From positions 34,218 to 98,217 of the forward strand of contig JANDJZ010000148.1 of assembly GCA_027943245.1 (NCBI GenBank): DNA of 64,000 nucleotides. The letters are read 5' to 3'. The notes below the pieces were generated by a model. The model searched no databases. It was not told the origin of the DNA and was given only the letters and a program-made list of their open reading frames with translations. The translations under genes and the position numbers were made by a program. Source of the DNA: Acanthamoeba sp. SK_2022b. Its lineage: Eukaryota; Discosea; Longamoebia; Acanthamoebidae. Below, one piece after another: positions 43,483 to 54,258 of the stretch (positions within the stretch are counted from its first letter, which is position 1; the number at the start of each line of letters is the position of its first letter).

Positions 43483-45314
43483 CTAGTAGTCGTTCTTGCC
43501 ATAACCACCACCATAGCCTCCTGATGTTGTTGAAGAAAGGCACTTACGAGTTAGGCAACAGTTACCAGTGAAAGAGAAGGAGAAGGAGGACGCCAGTACC
43601 TCTGCCTCCGCCATAGCCGCCACCATAACCGTCGTCGCCCTTGCCGCCACCGCTTGAGTAGCCGCCGTAGCCGCCATCGCCCTTGCCGCCGCCGCTCGAG
43701 TAGCCGCCGTAGCCATCGTCGCCGCCCTTGCCATAGCCGCCGCCATAGCCATCGTCGCCCTTGCCGCCGTAGCCACCGCCGTAGCCGCCGCCATAGCCGT
43801 CGTCGCCCTTGCCGCCGTAGCCGCCGCCACCGCTGTAACCGTCGTAGCCACCGTCGGTCGCACCGTACGTGGTGTTGCGGCCGCCGCGCATGCCCACGAT
43901 CTCGCCCTCCTCCTCAGGATGGCCGTCCTCGAGGTTGTCCATGCCGCCCTCCTGGGCCTTCCTGGCATCCCGCTCCTTCTCGGCCGTCTTGTTCCGCCAG
44001 TAGAGAGCCATGCCGATGGGGATGGCCGAGGGGAAGAGCGAGAACACCCACGACACGACACCGCCGATCCAGGCGCCGAGGTAGGGATACATCAGACCGA
44101 AGATGATGCAGTAGACTCCGTTGGACAGGTTGCCGAGCATCACCGTGGCTGTGCACGCAAGGCGGAGCGAGAGCGAGAGCGAGGGCGCCAGGATGAGCAT
44201 CGCAACGCGTTGGCGTGCAAACAAAGGCATTGGGGGCCGGGGGGGGGGGCGGTGCAGCACGTACTCGCAAGACCAGTCATGTAGGCCTCGCCGTGCTCGG
44301 TCCAGATGATGAGCAGCCAGACGATGCCGACAAGCGGGAAGACGGCGGTCAGACCGGAGACGACCTGGAAGCGGGTGGCCAGGAAAGCCGCAAGCGCCGT
44401 GATGAAGGCCGCGCAGATCGGCTTCCAGATGTAGATGCAGAACTTGGCACGGCCCTGTGAGAAAGCCAGAAGTCGTGTGGGTAAGCGCAAGTCTAGCGCA
44501 ACAACAGCAGAGCAGATTGCCACATTCCACGGACAACACACAGGACAGGGGGAGAACATACGGTGTAGTCCCTCGGACGCACGTAGTTGCGCATGCACAA
44601 GCAGCCCGCAACGACGGCAATGACGTAGGCGATGGCCAAGAAGAAGAGCGTCACGTGCAGGATATCGTAGGACTTGATCTCCTTGCCTAATTAGTGGTCA
44701 AGGAACGATGTGAGAAATGCGCAAAGGAAATGAGCAAACGAATCTACGGGGGGGGGCACCTTTGAGGATGGCAACGATGAAAAAGTTGCCTCCAACCCAC
44801 AAGGCCAAAGAGGCGATTACCACGATGGCCTGCTTGACGTTGATGTTCAGGTTGAGGGTAAGCATCGGGAAAAACTTCCAGATGCAGAACATGAGCACGC
44901 CCAAGAGGCTGTGGATGAATCGAAAAGGGGTTCAGAGTAGCGTAAGCAAATGGTTTTTTTTTGGGGGGGGGGGGCAAGTTTGTGGGGAGGAGGTTCGTAC
45001 GTGCCGAGAGGCACAGCGAACATGGCATCTTGGAACGCTTGACTGTCGTGTGTTACTAACGCTATACAAAAGGCCGCCACACCAGCAGTCTGCGGCATGG
45101 TGCTGTAATCGAAAGTCAATAAGCAAGTGAGCTGCCGAGCGTTGTCACTCAGTGAATGTAAGGGGGGGGGGGCTGTGTACCCGAGGATGCCGCCCCATAT
45201 CGAGCGTGCCCTCTCGGCAACGATCTGGCACAGGAGAACCACGCCCGCAGCGAAGGCAGCGCCGATCACGGGGACGGCGACGTGCTTCCAATCGAATTCG
45301 ATTGTGATGTTCAT
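43483..45314 (-). CDS. Polytopic membrane protein with duplicated halves and Gly-Tyr repeat tail
   Basis: Start MNITIEFDWKHVAVPVIGAA. Half 1 has predicted membrane segments VAVPVIGAAFAAGVVLLCQI, a GGILGTMPQTAGVAAFCIAL loop/helix (joined over an intron), FAVPLGTLLGVLMFCIWKFF, AIVVIASLALWVGGNFFIVA and ILHVTLFFLAIAYVIAVVAG. Half 2 has PICAAFITALAAFLATRF, VVSGLTAVFPLVGIVWLLII, LATVMLGNLSNGVYCIIFGL and YLGAWIGGVVSWVFSLFPSA. The halves share the pattern R(x)n-GI-x2-(T/F)-P-x(n)-T-x3-(Q/E)A-(F/Y). The cytosolic tail is acidic, then about 100 residues of Gly-Gly-Tyr repeats in two unit types (DDGYGGGYGGGYGGKG and YSSGGGKGD), ending GGYGGGYGKNDY. The GG-x2-GT-x-P signature recalls small GlpM-like membrane proteins, but I cannot confirm this. 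Function unknown; a carrier or channel is a guess. Confidence 0.72.
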
Positions 45315-45834
45315 CTTGTCTCTCTTTTCTGTGGATCAGATCAGATGGGAGGCGCAGAGAAATGATTAAGCGTGTTTCGCTGTGGTCGCTCTATGCTTGC
45401 GCCCCTCGCTCTAATCCAAGCTGCGGCTGGTCGGTTACTTACTGAAGAACAGAGGCGAAGCGCAAAGGCAACGGGCAACTAGAAGTGACTTTCCTTCAAC
45501 CTGCGGTGTCTTCTCCTCCGCCGGCTTCTTGTCTCTCCTGGCCAACGCAGCTTCCCTTGCTCGGTTCTTTTATTGTCGACTTCGAATTTTGGCGCCTTGA
45601 GACAACGGTACGATTGGCTGTCAAAAACTCCGGGTAGGTTTTGCGGGCGTAAACGGGATCAGATGTCCAAAATTGCTGCGACAGCCTTTGCGACGGTACC
45701 GCCAGTGGGCTCCCCGCAGCCTCTCCTGTGGTAGTCGCAAAGTCTACAATCTTACTAACGTAAAAACGGAAAGCGGGAATGGAGGAATATAAGCAAGAAC
45801 GCTGTTTGGGCCAATCTGAACCAAAACTTAAGGA
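45315..45834. other. Intergenic, 5' of the membrane-protein gene
   Basis: Host-like, CpG-rich sequence upstream of the gene starting at 45314. A minus-strand frame of 169 residues (45496-46005) runs from here into the CpG-poor island; its halves differ in composition and it has no domain, so it is not called. Confidence 0.4.
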
Positions 45835-46790
45835 GTCTTGTACATCTGCATCTGGATGTAAGCAAATCCCATGTCTCAATCCATGGTCATTGCAGATACC
45901 ATGGTAAGTAAGGTTAGCCTCTACAAAAATTGCCTGGATGTTGCTCCCACCAGGGTATGGTGTTGGTCTGTTTGTGAGGGTTTGATTCTTGAGCACAGGG
46001 TCCATTTTTGTCCTCTGTGGAGTTCCCTTGTGACCACTTTCCAGTGTGAGTTCTTTAGTGCTGGAGAGCCATTTAAAAGTGCCCAGACAAAGTACATTCT
46101 CATTTTTTTGGATTTTTTAGGCTTTGTTGGGGGAGGACAAGATCTGTAAACTGGGTGTTTGGGAAAATGAGACACTGCCCCTTCTTGAAATGTCTACAGT
46201 TTTCAACAGTCAAATTAGCAGTCATGCAGCTGTAGACATTTAGGACACCTTCCCAGACAGGTGCTGTCTACAGAAAAAGAGTCACTGTCTCATTTTCCTG
46301 AACACTCAGTTTGTATCAGAATGAAGGGGTGCAAGTCTTCTTGGGCGTAGGATCAGCAGCAGGGGTTGAGGAGGGTCGCAGTGGGTGATTTTGCAAGGTT
46401 GGGGCTGAAGGCCAAGTGGCCTTTAGATATTGATTTTTGTGGAAGAGGAGGGTAGTGAATAGCTGTTTTGGAGGGGACTCATCTTGAAGGAGAAAGAGGA
46501 AAGTGAAAGTATTGGTCTTAGGGGAGGATGCGATGGTGTCAGAGGCCTTGTGTGCTTGGCGACCAGCTCCATCCTACACTCTCATTTTACCCAATGATGG
46601 TAAATCTGAGCAGAAAAATGAACTGACTGTGTGGTGTAATGCAAAGTTAAACACACAGGGAATGCCAACCTGTCCAAAAAAGAAGTGAGGCATGACAAAA
46701 ACTAGGTGTAAGCCCAGAGGGATAAGCTTGCTGGCATGACCTCACCTAATGTGGTAAGTTGAAGTAGGGTATGATGATCCTGAAAACTCC
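45835..46790. mobile_element. CpG-poor repeat island 2
   Basis: About 950 bases with the same lowered GC and rare CG dinucleotides as 36370-39085, between two CpG-rich stretches. It holds the second copy of the small inverted-repeat element. No coding sequence was recognised. Edges are judged by composition. Confidence 0.55.
46149..46311 (-). mobile_element. MITE-like element, copy 2 (inverted relative to copy 1)
   Basis: 163 bases with termini AACTGGGTGTTTGGGAAAAT and ATTTTCCTGAACACTCAGTT, flanked by direct TGTA repeats (46145-46148 and 46312-46315). Its reverse complement lines up with 36781-36944 over nearly the full length with scattered mismatches, including TGACTGTTGAAAACTG-type internal sequence. 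Confidence 0.85.
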
Positions 46791-46860
46791 GAGCTCAATT
46801 TAACAGCGTCATTTTCATAAAAGACTGTACGGTGTTTGTTCAACCAAACGCACCCCAGCC

Positions 46861-49800
46861 ATGGACCAAGTGAAACGCACGGTGGGTGGGCCGCAGTACC
46901 CCGACGATCCACCGCCCCCAACAGCGGCAACTGGGCCCGCCCACTGTGAGACGATACAGCTGCGCGGTAGCCCCCACCGCGCAGTGTCTGTTCATGGGAA
47001 CTTGTTCCTAACGCCAGCTGTAGAATGGGTGGAGCAGATGGTGACGGGAGGGACTGTACAGAAGCGTGACCATGCCTACGCCTCGCTTCTGCTCGAGCTT
47101 GGCCTGCGTTCAGAGTCCCGCGTGCAGATGTGGCCGTTTCTCGTCGGCGCCCTTCTTCGCCAGGTGGCCTCGCATAAAAACACCCAATCGCTCCACGGTC
47201 GTGCTGACCACCGACGGGGTTGCATGTGCATGGGGCAAGGCCGATGCCAGAGAGCGTGGCGAGACAACTGTTGGCAGGAACGAGGACCTGAGGGCGAGGG
47301 AGTTGCGGCTGACGCACATGCTCTGGCGGTGCACGATAATGGTCCATGATCTCTGTGGGCCTTGGATGGGTCGCATCTACGCCGTGATCGTACGCCATCA
47401 GCACAAGCGCGGGCTCGCAAGCAAGCTGCCGGGATACTAACACTCTGAAATGCTGACCGCCAGTCAAGCGACAACACGCCCGCGGAGATCAAGATCGCCC
47501 TGTTGGAGTACCTGGCCACCAATGTTGGCGCACCCGACACCTTGGGCATCATGCCATTCCTGATGGAGCGCATAGAACACGAGCCTTGCGACAAGGTACG
47601 CGCTTGTGCCGTACTGGCTCTCGACTCGCAGTTCCGGTACCTCTCCCTTTCTCTTTCTGCGTGCGCATGCCTTAACCAGCGTAAGCCCACACGCGCTCAT
47701 CGGACAGCTGCTCTGTCGGGAACGGGGACAAAATCCTGGCTGCGAAAAAGCTGCTGACGCGGTTGTGGGGCGGCGTTTGGCGGGCCAGCGTCTACCGCGG
47801 TAAGACCACTATTCGCATACCTCTGGGAGTAGGGTCATAACGGGAGTTTGCGCAGAGGACGGAAATACGGAGGATGACGATATGGAAACTGAGCAAGCTG
47901 GCAAAAATGATCCGGCGCCAGTGTGGGGCGTAATCACCAAGGCGGCTTTGGCGTGGACCGCTGTGCGCAGCCTCATCGATCCACCGGTGCTCGCCATCGA
48001 GCACGCCCTCTCCGTGCTGGCCGACGACACCACGGTCACGGCCGCATGGGACGCCATCCCCGGTAGGCCTATTTGCCAGGCGCTGTGGAGTGGGAGACTG
48101 TGTTGTTTATGTGAGGTCTCAACGCGCACTCACACGATATAGGAGGCGATGCTCTCCGTCCAGCCAATGTGTGGTTGGCATCGTATGTGCCCGTTACGTC
48201 GTTATTGCCATCCGGCACGCTGGTACCCGAGCTTCAGGCGAAGCTGGACGCCCATCAGGCCCGCATAGAAGCCAGACTCAAGGGCTGGGGGCCGTCCTAC
48301 CTGGCACCCCCCCAGCTCCGACATCCCACTCCTTGCACCTTCTCATTCGCTTGTGTACGCGATCTCTTATTTATCAAGTTTATTTTATCTTATTTCGTAG
48401 TTTCAAGAGTGAACGCTGATCACGACTGCAAACCAACGGACAGACGATGCGAGAGGCGTTGACGGACGTTGGCACCAAGTGGGCAAGGCAGCACGTGCTT
48501 CCAGGATTGCTGCGATGCTTTGACTCCGACGCTGTCAAGGACGCCACGTAGGCAGCAAGCCCGCCACTGCACGCACGACAATATGCAACAATGTTCTGTC
48601 TATCCTCACTCTGTATGTCTCTGTAGGCACATCTTCGATCTGCTCCTGGACTTGATTCTACCGGAGCCGCTGCCCGACGGCACCATGGCGCACGACCTAC
48701 ACGACAAAATCACCATCAACGTGCTGCGGCAGCTGGCCTTCGAGCCTCGATTCGATGCTATCTGGCAGTGGCTGGAGTACCGTTCTTCTATTTCTTTCTC
48801 TTTATCTTGTGAGCCTGTATTCAACGAGACCTCATCCAATGTCGGGGCGCTCGCTCCTGTGGCGCGACAGGCGGCCCGCACCAAGCGAGTCAGCACCCGG
48901 AGATAACTGCGCGCGCATGCTCGAGGCCAAGCGGCTGCCTACAACACGGACCGCGCTTCAAGAGTTTCTGGATGTTAACCCCGAGCCACACTTGATCGGG
49001 CGTAAATGGTGAGTCGGTCTCTCCTCTCCCTCCCATATTGTGACCTGGGACATTTGCCTCACTGTTTGTGGCTCGCATCTCAATCAACGAGAGGCTCCCC
49101 GACTTTGCGGGGCTGGACGATGAAGACTGGTCCGGCCTGCTGAGCGTAAATCCGAGGGCGACCTCGCTTCCCGTGTGGATCAGAGGGCTGGCCTCGTCCG
49201 ACCAGCGCAAGAGGGAGGACTGCCTCAACAAGCTCTACCGATTCTCGCTCGTTAACCTCAGTTTCGCACAACACACACCGCTTGCTGTTCCGTTATGTTA
49301 TGCGCATGCCTGGATGTAGCACTGATGATGGGAGCGACAGATGACCCAGCGGCGCCGTTGGTGATCAAGTGGGTGACCTACCTCCTGGCCTACCCGTGCG
49401 TTATCGACAAACACCAACTGATACGCGTACGCGATGCATGCTTTAGCCCCGCGGTGGATCATGTCGCGCTCCTCTCAGTGTACCCTTTCTCACTCAATCA
49501 ACCTCCGCGCGCGCGCCGTCAGGCCGTGGTGACCAAGCTAAAGAGCGACACGCTCGACTTCAAATTGGTCGGTTGCGAAGGAGCGTCGACCAATCCGCTC
49601 CTCGCCGAGGGCTCCTACGACAGGCAGATATACGACCTCGCGGTACGCTTGCACACCAAGGAGAGAGAGTAGGAACCGAAGCCATCCACGTCTTTAGCCT
49701 CGACCGTCGCTCACCCTGCGCGGCCAGGTCGAGCACATGGACACCTATCTCCAGCTCTTTAAGTCGGCTGACGTCGAGACCGCCATCGAAGTCATCCACC

Positions 49801-51198
49801 TCCTCTGTGTACGTCCACGACACACGCTCGGTTGCTCCACGAGAGCAACACCAAATCGCAACCCTCCTCCAATGTGTGTTCTGAGAAGATCTGTCGACAG
49901 GTGTGCCCTGATGAGTGGCCGCGAACCCTGCATGCCCTGGGGGCCGTCTTCCGCGATCCAGGCCAAGATCTGGTCGTGCGCGCAGGCGCTCTATCAGCCC
50001 TCTCCTTTATCGCACCTGTGAAACGTTCGGTAGCGGGAGACGCCTTTGACGCGCCCGTGTGCGCGAGGGCTGCGGCGGCCCTGCTGGGCTCGTGCTTGCC
50101 GCCTGCGCCAGGTGAGGTCATGTCGCTGCGGGAGGCGGTCGCTGAGTTCCTGGCGCGCTGGGACCAGTCCAACACCCATCTACTGCCCTCCGTGGCCATC
50201 TCGGGCCTCCCCGATGATCTGCGTGACCTCGTCGCGCACAAGGCCCTCGTCAATGACAGTGAAGCACGCGGCTACTTCCAGGTAGGCAGCCCGCATCAAC
50301 TCTCACATACGTGCCAGCGCCGACGGCTAACGAAAGGTTCGCCTGGTATCAAGCGCGTGGCTGCGGTTGGCATCTGCCGACTTCTCTGCCGAGCTCGAGG
50401 GGCGCTAGGTACGACGGGCAAAGGGAGTAGGGAAGGGAGAAAAAGACGCGAGCTCACACGCCCACAGGCATGGCCAGCGACTGGGATAGGTTCGCGGCGA
50501 AAGCGGCGACGCCGTCCCTTTACGAGGACGAGCTGGACCTGGCCAGGTGGAGCCGGCGCGCGGAGCGAGCGCTGGTGGACGTCCTCCTGGGCTCGCTGGC
50601 CGACGGCAGCGCTGCACTCGAACGCGTGCGCGCGCTCGGCGGTCTCTACACGGACGGCGCCGAGATGGTCTTCCTGCTCGACCTTAAAGTGCTCGGGGAG
50701 AACCGCGCCCTGCACGACCACCTGCTGCGCCAACTCGCAGACAAGCTCACCGACCCGCAGCTCCGAGGTCTGTTTCGTATTTTTTCTTTTTTATGTTTTT
50801 TATATCTATTTTTTAATTTTTTTTGTTATTGTGTTTTTACGGCCGACAGACGCGGCGACGGCGATGAAGGCGGTGGTCATGCTTCTCAGGCTGTGCTACG
50901 GCCGCCTCGAGGGCTACAACCCGCGCCCACCCGTCGCCGCAGAGGAGAGGCACGACGTGTCCAGCTGGAGCCACGACAAGCGCCAAGCCCTGCGAGCCAT
51001 CGTCAGGTTCGTCGTCGCGTCTCCCCTGCACTAGTTACTAGACTTCCGGCCATGACCCACGCCCCTCACCGCGCCAGGTGCGAGGCGGTGTGGCAATCGA
51101 GCATGCACGAGCAGGCCGTGCTCCACTACCTTCGGGCGTGCCTGGCCACAGGCACGGTCACGCGCGACGGCCTGGCAGCCCAGCTGATGGCCTCCTGA
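46861..51198 (+). CDS. Large alpha-helical protein, unrecognised (HEAT/ARM-like appearance)
   Basis: Starts MDQVKRTVGGPQYPDDPPPP. The body is a string of amphipathic helical pairs over about 18 exons: PAEIKIALLEYLATNVGAPD, MPFLMERIEHEPCDK, LAIEHALSVLADDTTVTAAW, HIFDLLLDLILPEPLPDGTM, LPVWIRGLASSDQRKREDCL, VEHMDTYLQLFKSADVETAI then EVIHLLC, LSALSFIAPVKRSVAGDAFD, ALVDVLLGSLADGSAALERV and AVLHYLRACLATGTVTRDGL, ending AAQLMAS. The regular helix-turn-helix pattern and Leu/Ala spacing fit a HEAT/ARM-type solenoid of roughly 1,000 residues, but no named family was recognised. Introns are short; the one near 50780-50846 is almost pure T/A. Stop at 51196-51198, 112 bases from the convergent gene's stop. 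Confidence 0.68.
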
Positions 51199-51310
51199 TC
51201 TCTCACCTTTTGTTGCTGTTCTATAATCGCGCTGGTCCAAGCGAGCGTTCAGCTCAACCCCCCCCCCCACAACCTCCGCCGCTACGCAGCGACGATGGAT
51301 TTTCAGAGCC

Positions 51311-52076
51311 TCAGTTGTGTGGCATCTTCTGTCGCCTGAGCAGGGCCTCTGGCGTGTCGGGTTCGGCCTGTTCGCTGACCCGCTCCATTCTGGCGCACGC
51401 GCATGTCAGCGTGATGGGCTGCGCCGCTGAGCAGAAGAGAGAAAGGAGAGGGAGGGAGGAAGGGAAGGAGAGAGAGAGAGAGAGAGCAGTACTGCACGGG
51501 GATGTAGCGCTTGTAGGTGTCGGAGGGCCGCAGGTAGCCGATGCCGCCCCAGTTTTCGATCGAAAAGGCCAGGCCGACCCTGGTGCCGCGAGACCCGTCG
51601 AACGGCTTGGATATCGTCAAGGCCACCGTGGCCGAGGGGTCCCACCACCTTTGCCCACCACACCAAGTAACGACGCGCGGTTTCTTGGACGTGAGTGTGC
51701 GGATAAAAAAGCGAATCGAGGGGCGCGTACGATTTGGCGGCGACGAGGAACGAGAAGGCCGAGTTACCAATCTTGCCCTTCACCAACGTGTTCTTGTTGA
51801 CTTGCCACGCCTGGGGCGATGCAGAGCAACGCAGCGTGTTTGTTAACACGAATTATAAATTCATGATAAACATACAAATAGGAAAAATAATTACCACAAA
51901 AATAGATTAAAAAAAAAGAGGGAGAGCAACTGCGTACCGCGCCGACGGCCATTTTCGTGCCCGTAGCGGCGACGGTGGTCTCTACGCCCAGGTCTACGTA
52001 GTTGGTGATGAACTGCACGTTGTGCTCCTCGAATGGGTTCTGGTGCGGCGCAGCATGAGTTGTCGCTCGGCGAGCG

Positions 52077-52118
<42 letters not shown>

Positions 52119-52764
52119 CGTGTGTGTGGCGTGCCTGCACTTTGCGACGGGTGACCATGCGTTGGTAATAGGAGCCGTGGAACGTGGGCGCGCTCTGTCC
52201 GTCGGCGATCTTTTGCGTGGTGCGGATGGTCAGCTCGGTGCACGGCTCATCGGGTCGCGTCCACTGGTTGCGGTAGCATATGACGCCGTTGATCGAATCT
52301 ACGCCCAGCCAACGCGACCCGATAATACACGCCTAGTTATCATCGCAGGCGGTGTGCGTGTGCGCGTGCGAAGGGATATCTACCTGGACGGCCATCGACG
52401 AGCTGGCAAGCGGTGCCCAGCGCGACGGTGCCCTGCTTGAAGAGAGCCCACACGCTGCCCTCGGTGTGCTGCCTCAGAGCCTGGAGCCCGACCCGTTGGC
52501 TACGAATTCGTAGCAAAGCCAGAGCGAAGAAGACTCGTCAACGCGCGGGGAGGGGGAAGCGAAGAGCGATCAAATAACGAAAGAGATGGCCAGAGCCTGT
52601 GACAAACCTGATGGCGTTGAGCGTCAGATCGAGCGGAGAGGTGACTGTGGCTCCGCACGACAGATACTTGTAGCGATAGAAGACCCCCGCCTTGAGATTA
52701 GTGCAGCTGCCACCTGTTCATTGATTGGTTCACGTCGACCACATACACCACGCAACACGCATCA

Positions 52765-52856
<92 letters not shown>

Positions 52857-53710
52857 AAGAGCGAGTGGTGGAGTACCGCCGGGTTTGTTGACCATGTGCT
52901 CGGTTCCGACAAACGAGGTGGTGCTGTCGTCCTGAGTCCTGTAGCCCAGCGTGACCGACGCTCCCCCGCCGTTCTTGGAGAAGAGCAGACCCTCGACCGT
53001 CATGGGCTCGGCGCGCACTCTGTTTGCCGCGCGCGAGTGCGTGTGGATGACAAGTGAGCGGATTGCTTCGGGAGGGGAGGGATAGAGTGCGGCAGCGGAA
53101 CGCACGTGAATAGGGCGCTGCCTTCGATGGTGTTGCCGCCTACGCTCTGGTGTGGGTGGTGGATCTCTGCGTAGCAGTCCTGCGCGCCGCCAACATCAGC
53201 GTCGAGGCGAGTCCAATCGCAAAAAGTGCACAACAGCGGCGGCGGCGCTCCATCACACTGGAAAGCGAAGCGCGTACCACGTTGTCCTCGGGAGACGCGA
53301 ATATCTCGCCGCTGACTGTGCTGTCCGTCGTGTACAGATCCTGCAGCAGTCTGCGTTCGCTGAGTCAGCGCGTTCTGTGCTTTTGAGAGATGGAGGGAGA
53401 AAGGGCTCCTGAACCTGCGAACCTCCTTGCCGGCCTCGTCGTACTCGCGCTCATGTGCCTCCACAAATCTTGGATACAAAAGGCGTAACAAAAACATGAG
53501 TAGTGTTTCTGGCAGTCAATTGAAAGCCCAACCAAACAATGTTACACCAAAAATAGAAGAAGAAGAAGAAGAACAAACATCAAAAGTAATCATCATTTTG
53601 TAGAATATTTTTTTTTTAAAAAAATATAAATACTGGTACCGAAGAGGTCGTTTGCGCTTGAAGACAGGCGGCACAAGCGTGTAACGTGGTTTGCTTTCTT
53701 CTGCGCCCAT
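51311..53710 (-). CDS. Beta-strand-rich protein, unrecognised
   Basis: Start MGAEESKPRYTLVPPVFKRK; the first donor joins in frame to PLRFVEAHEREYDEAGKEVR. Later exons alternate short polar/hydrophobic strands: LLQDLYTTDSTVSGEIFASP, VEGLLFSKNGGGASVTLGYR, AGVFYRYKYLSCGATVTSPL, SVWALFKQGTVALGTACQLV, INGVICYRNQWTRPDEPCTE, HNVQFITNYVDLGVETTVAA and VALTISKPFDGSRGTRVGLA then FSIENWGGIGYLRPS. The last exon ends ARMERVSEQAEPDTPEALLR then RQKMPHN and stop (51313-51311). The strand pattern could be a beta-barrel or beta-sandwich; no signal peptide. A mitochondrial outer-membrane location is only a guess. About 11 exons, with CA/GA and GT microsatellites in introns. Confidence 0.62.
52080..52117. repeat. 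(GT)n microsatellite
   Basis: Dinucleotide run of about 19 units in an intron of the beta-rich gene, between the exons encoding VTRRK and NPFEEH. Confidence 0.95.
52766..52860. repeat. Compound (CA)n-(GA)n microsatellite
   Basis: A CA run (52766-52822) followed directly by GA (52823-52860, with single interruptions), in an intron of the beta-rich gene. Confidence 0.95.
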
Positions 53711-53739
53711 CCTGCTTGGGCCTGTTGCACGACTTTGCT

Positions 53740-54170
53740 GGTAATGCGCTAGGCCACTCTACGAAAGGCTGTCATTCCTGGAATTTCGTCGAATGCTGTC
53801 TTGCGCGGAGGAACACCAACCACGATCGGGGCACGGCTGTCAGCGGCAGAGCCGGACGCCACGCACACCCGCACCTGATCGTTACTTTAGCTTTGGGGTT
53901 CGTCCCCGGCCGAGGCCAACCTAAGCGTCACCCTTGACCGGTAGTTAGCCGGACCCGTACACAAGCATCCTGAGCCCAGCGCCGTATCGCGGGCAGCAAG
54001 GCCTACCTCAGCCGAGGTTATCAGCTTATCACCTTTCCTCCACCGATGCTCACGATACCTTCACCGTTTTGCCCAAGGACTTGTAGCATTCGGTGGAGAC
54101 CCTTCCCTGCAGCTTCTCCCGGTGTTCTCTTGCCCAGATTAAAACATGCTAGTCGCGCAAGGTGCTCGAG
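53740..54170. ncRNA. Candidate structured non-coding RNA (strand unresolved)
   Basis: A 550-base gap between the start of the beta-rich gene and the stop of the VWA gene contains no convincing ORF but several strong self-complementary stems: CTCCACCGATGC (54038-54049) with GCATTCGGTGGAG (54086-54098), 12 pairs with one bulge; GGGG-TTCGT-CCCC (53895-53907); CGGCT/AGCCG (53834-53854); CCGG/CCGG (53938-53952). I compared it by eye with RNase P, MRP, SRP and U3 RNA signatures and saw no convincing match. Identity unknown. Confidence 0.35.
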
Positions 54171-54258
54171 GCATGTAACTCTATTTTATCTCGAAGGGGA
54201 GGCGTGGGCTTGCACAGCTGAAATGAAAACAGTTTATTCGTACAAAGAAGGAGGGCTC

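Noticed and set aside
45496..46005. 169-residue minus-strand frame
   Set aside because: It crosses a sharp composition boundary between host-like DNA and the CpG-poor island, with no motif.
53890..53910. tRNA or pol III B box (GGTTCGTCCCC)
   Set aside because: The expected A of the B box is T, and no cloverleaf or acceptor stem could be built around it.
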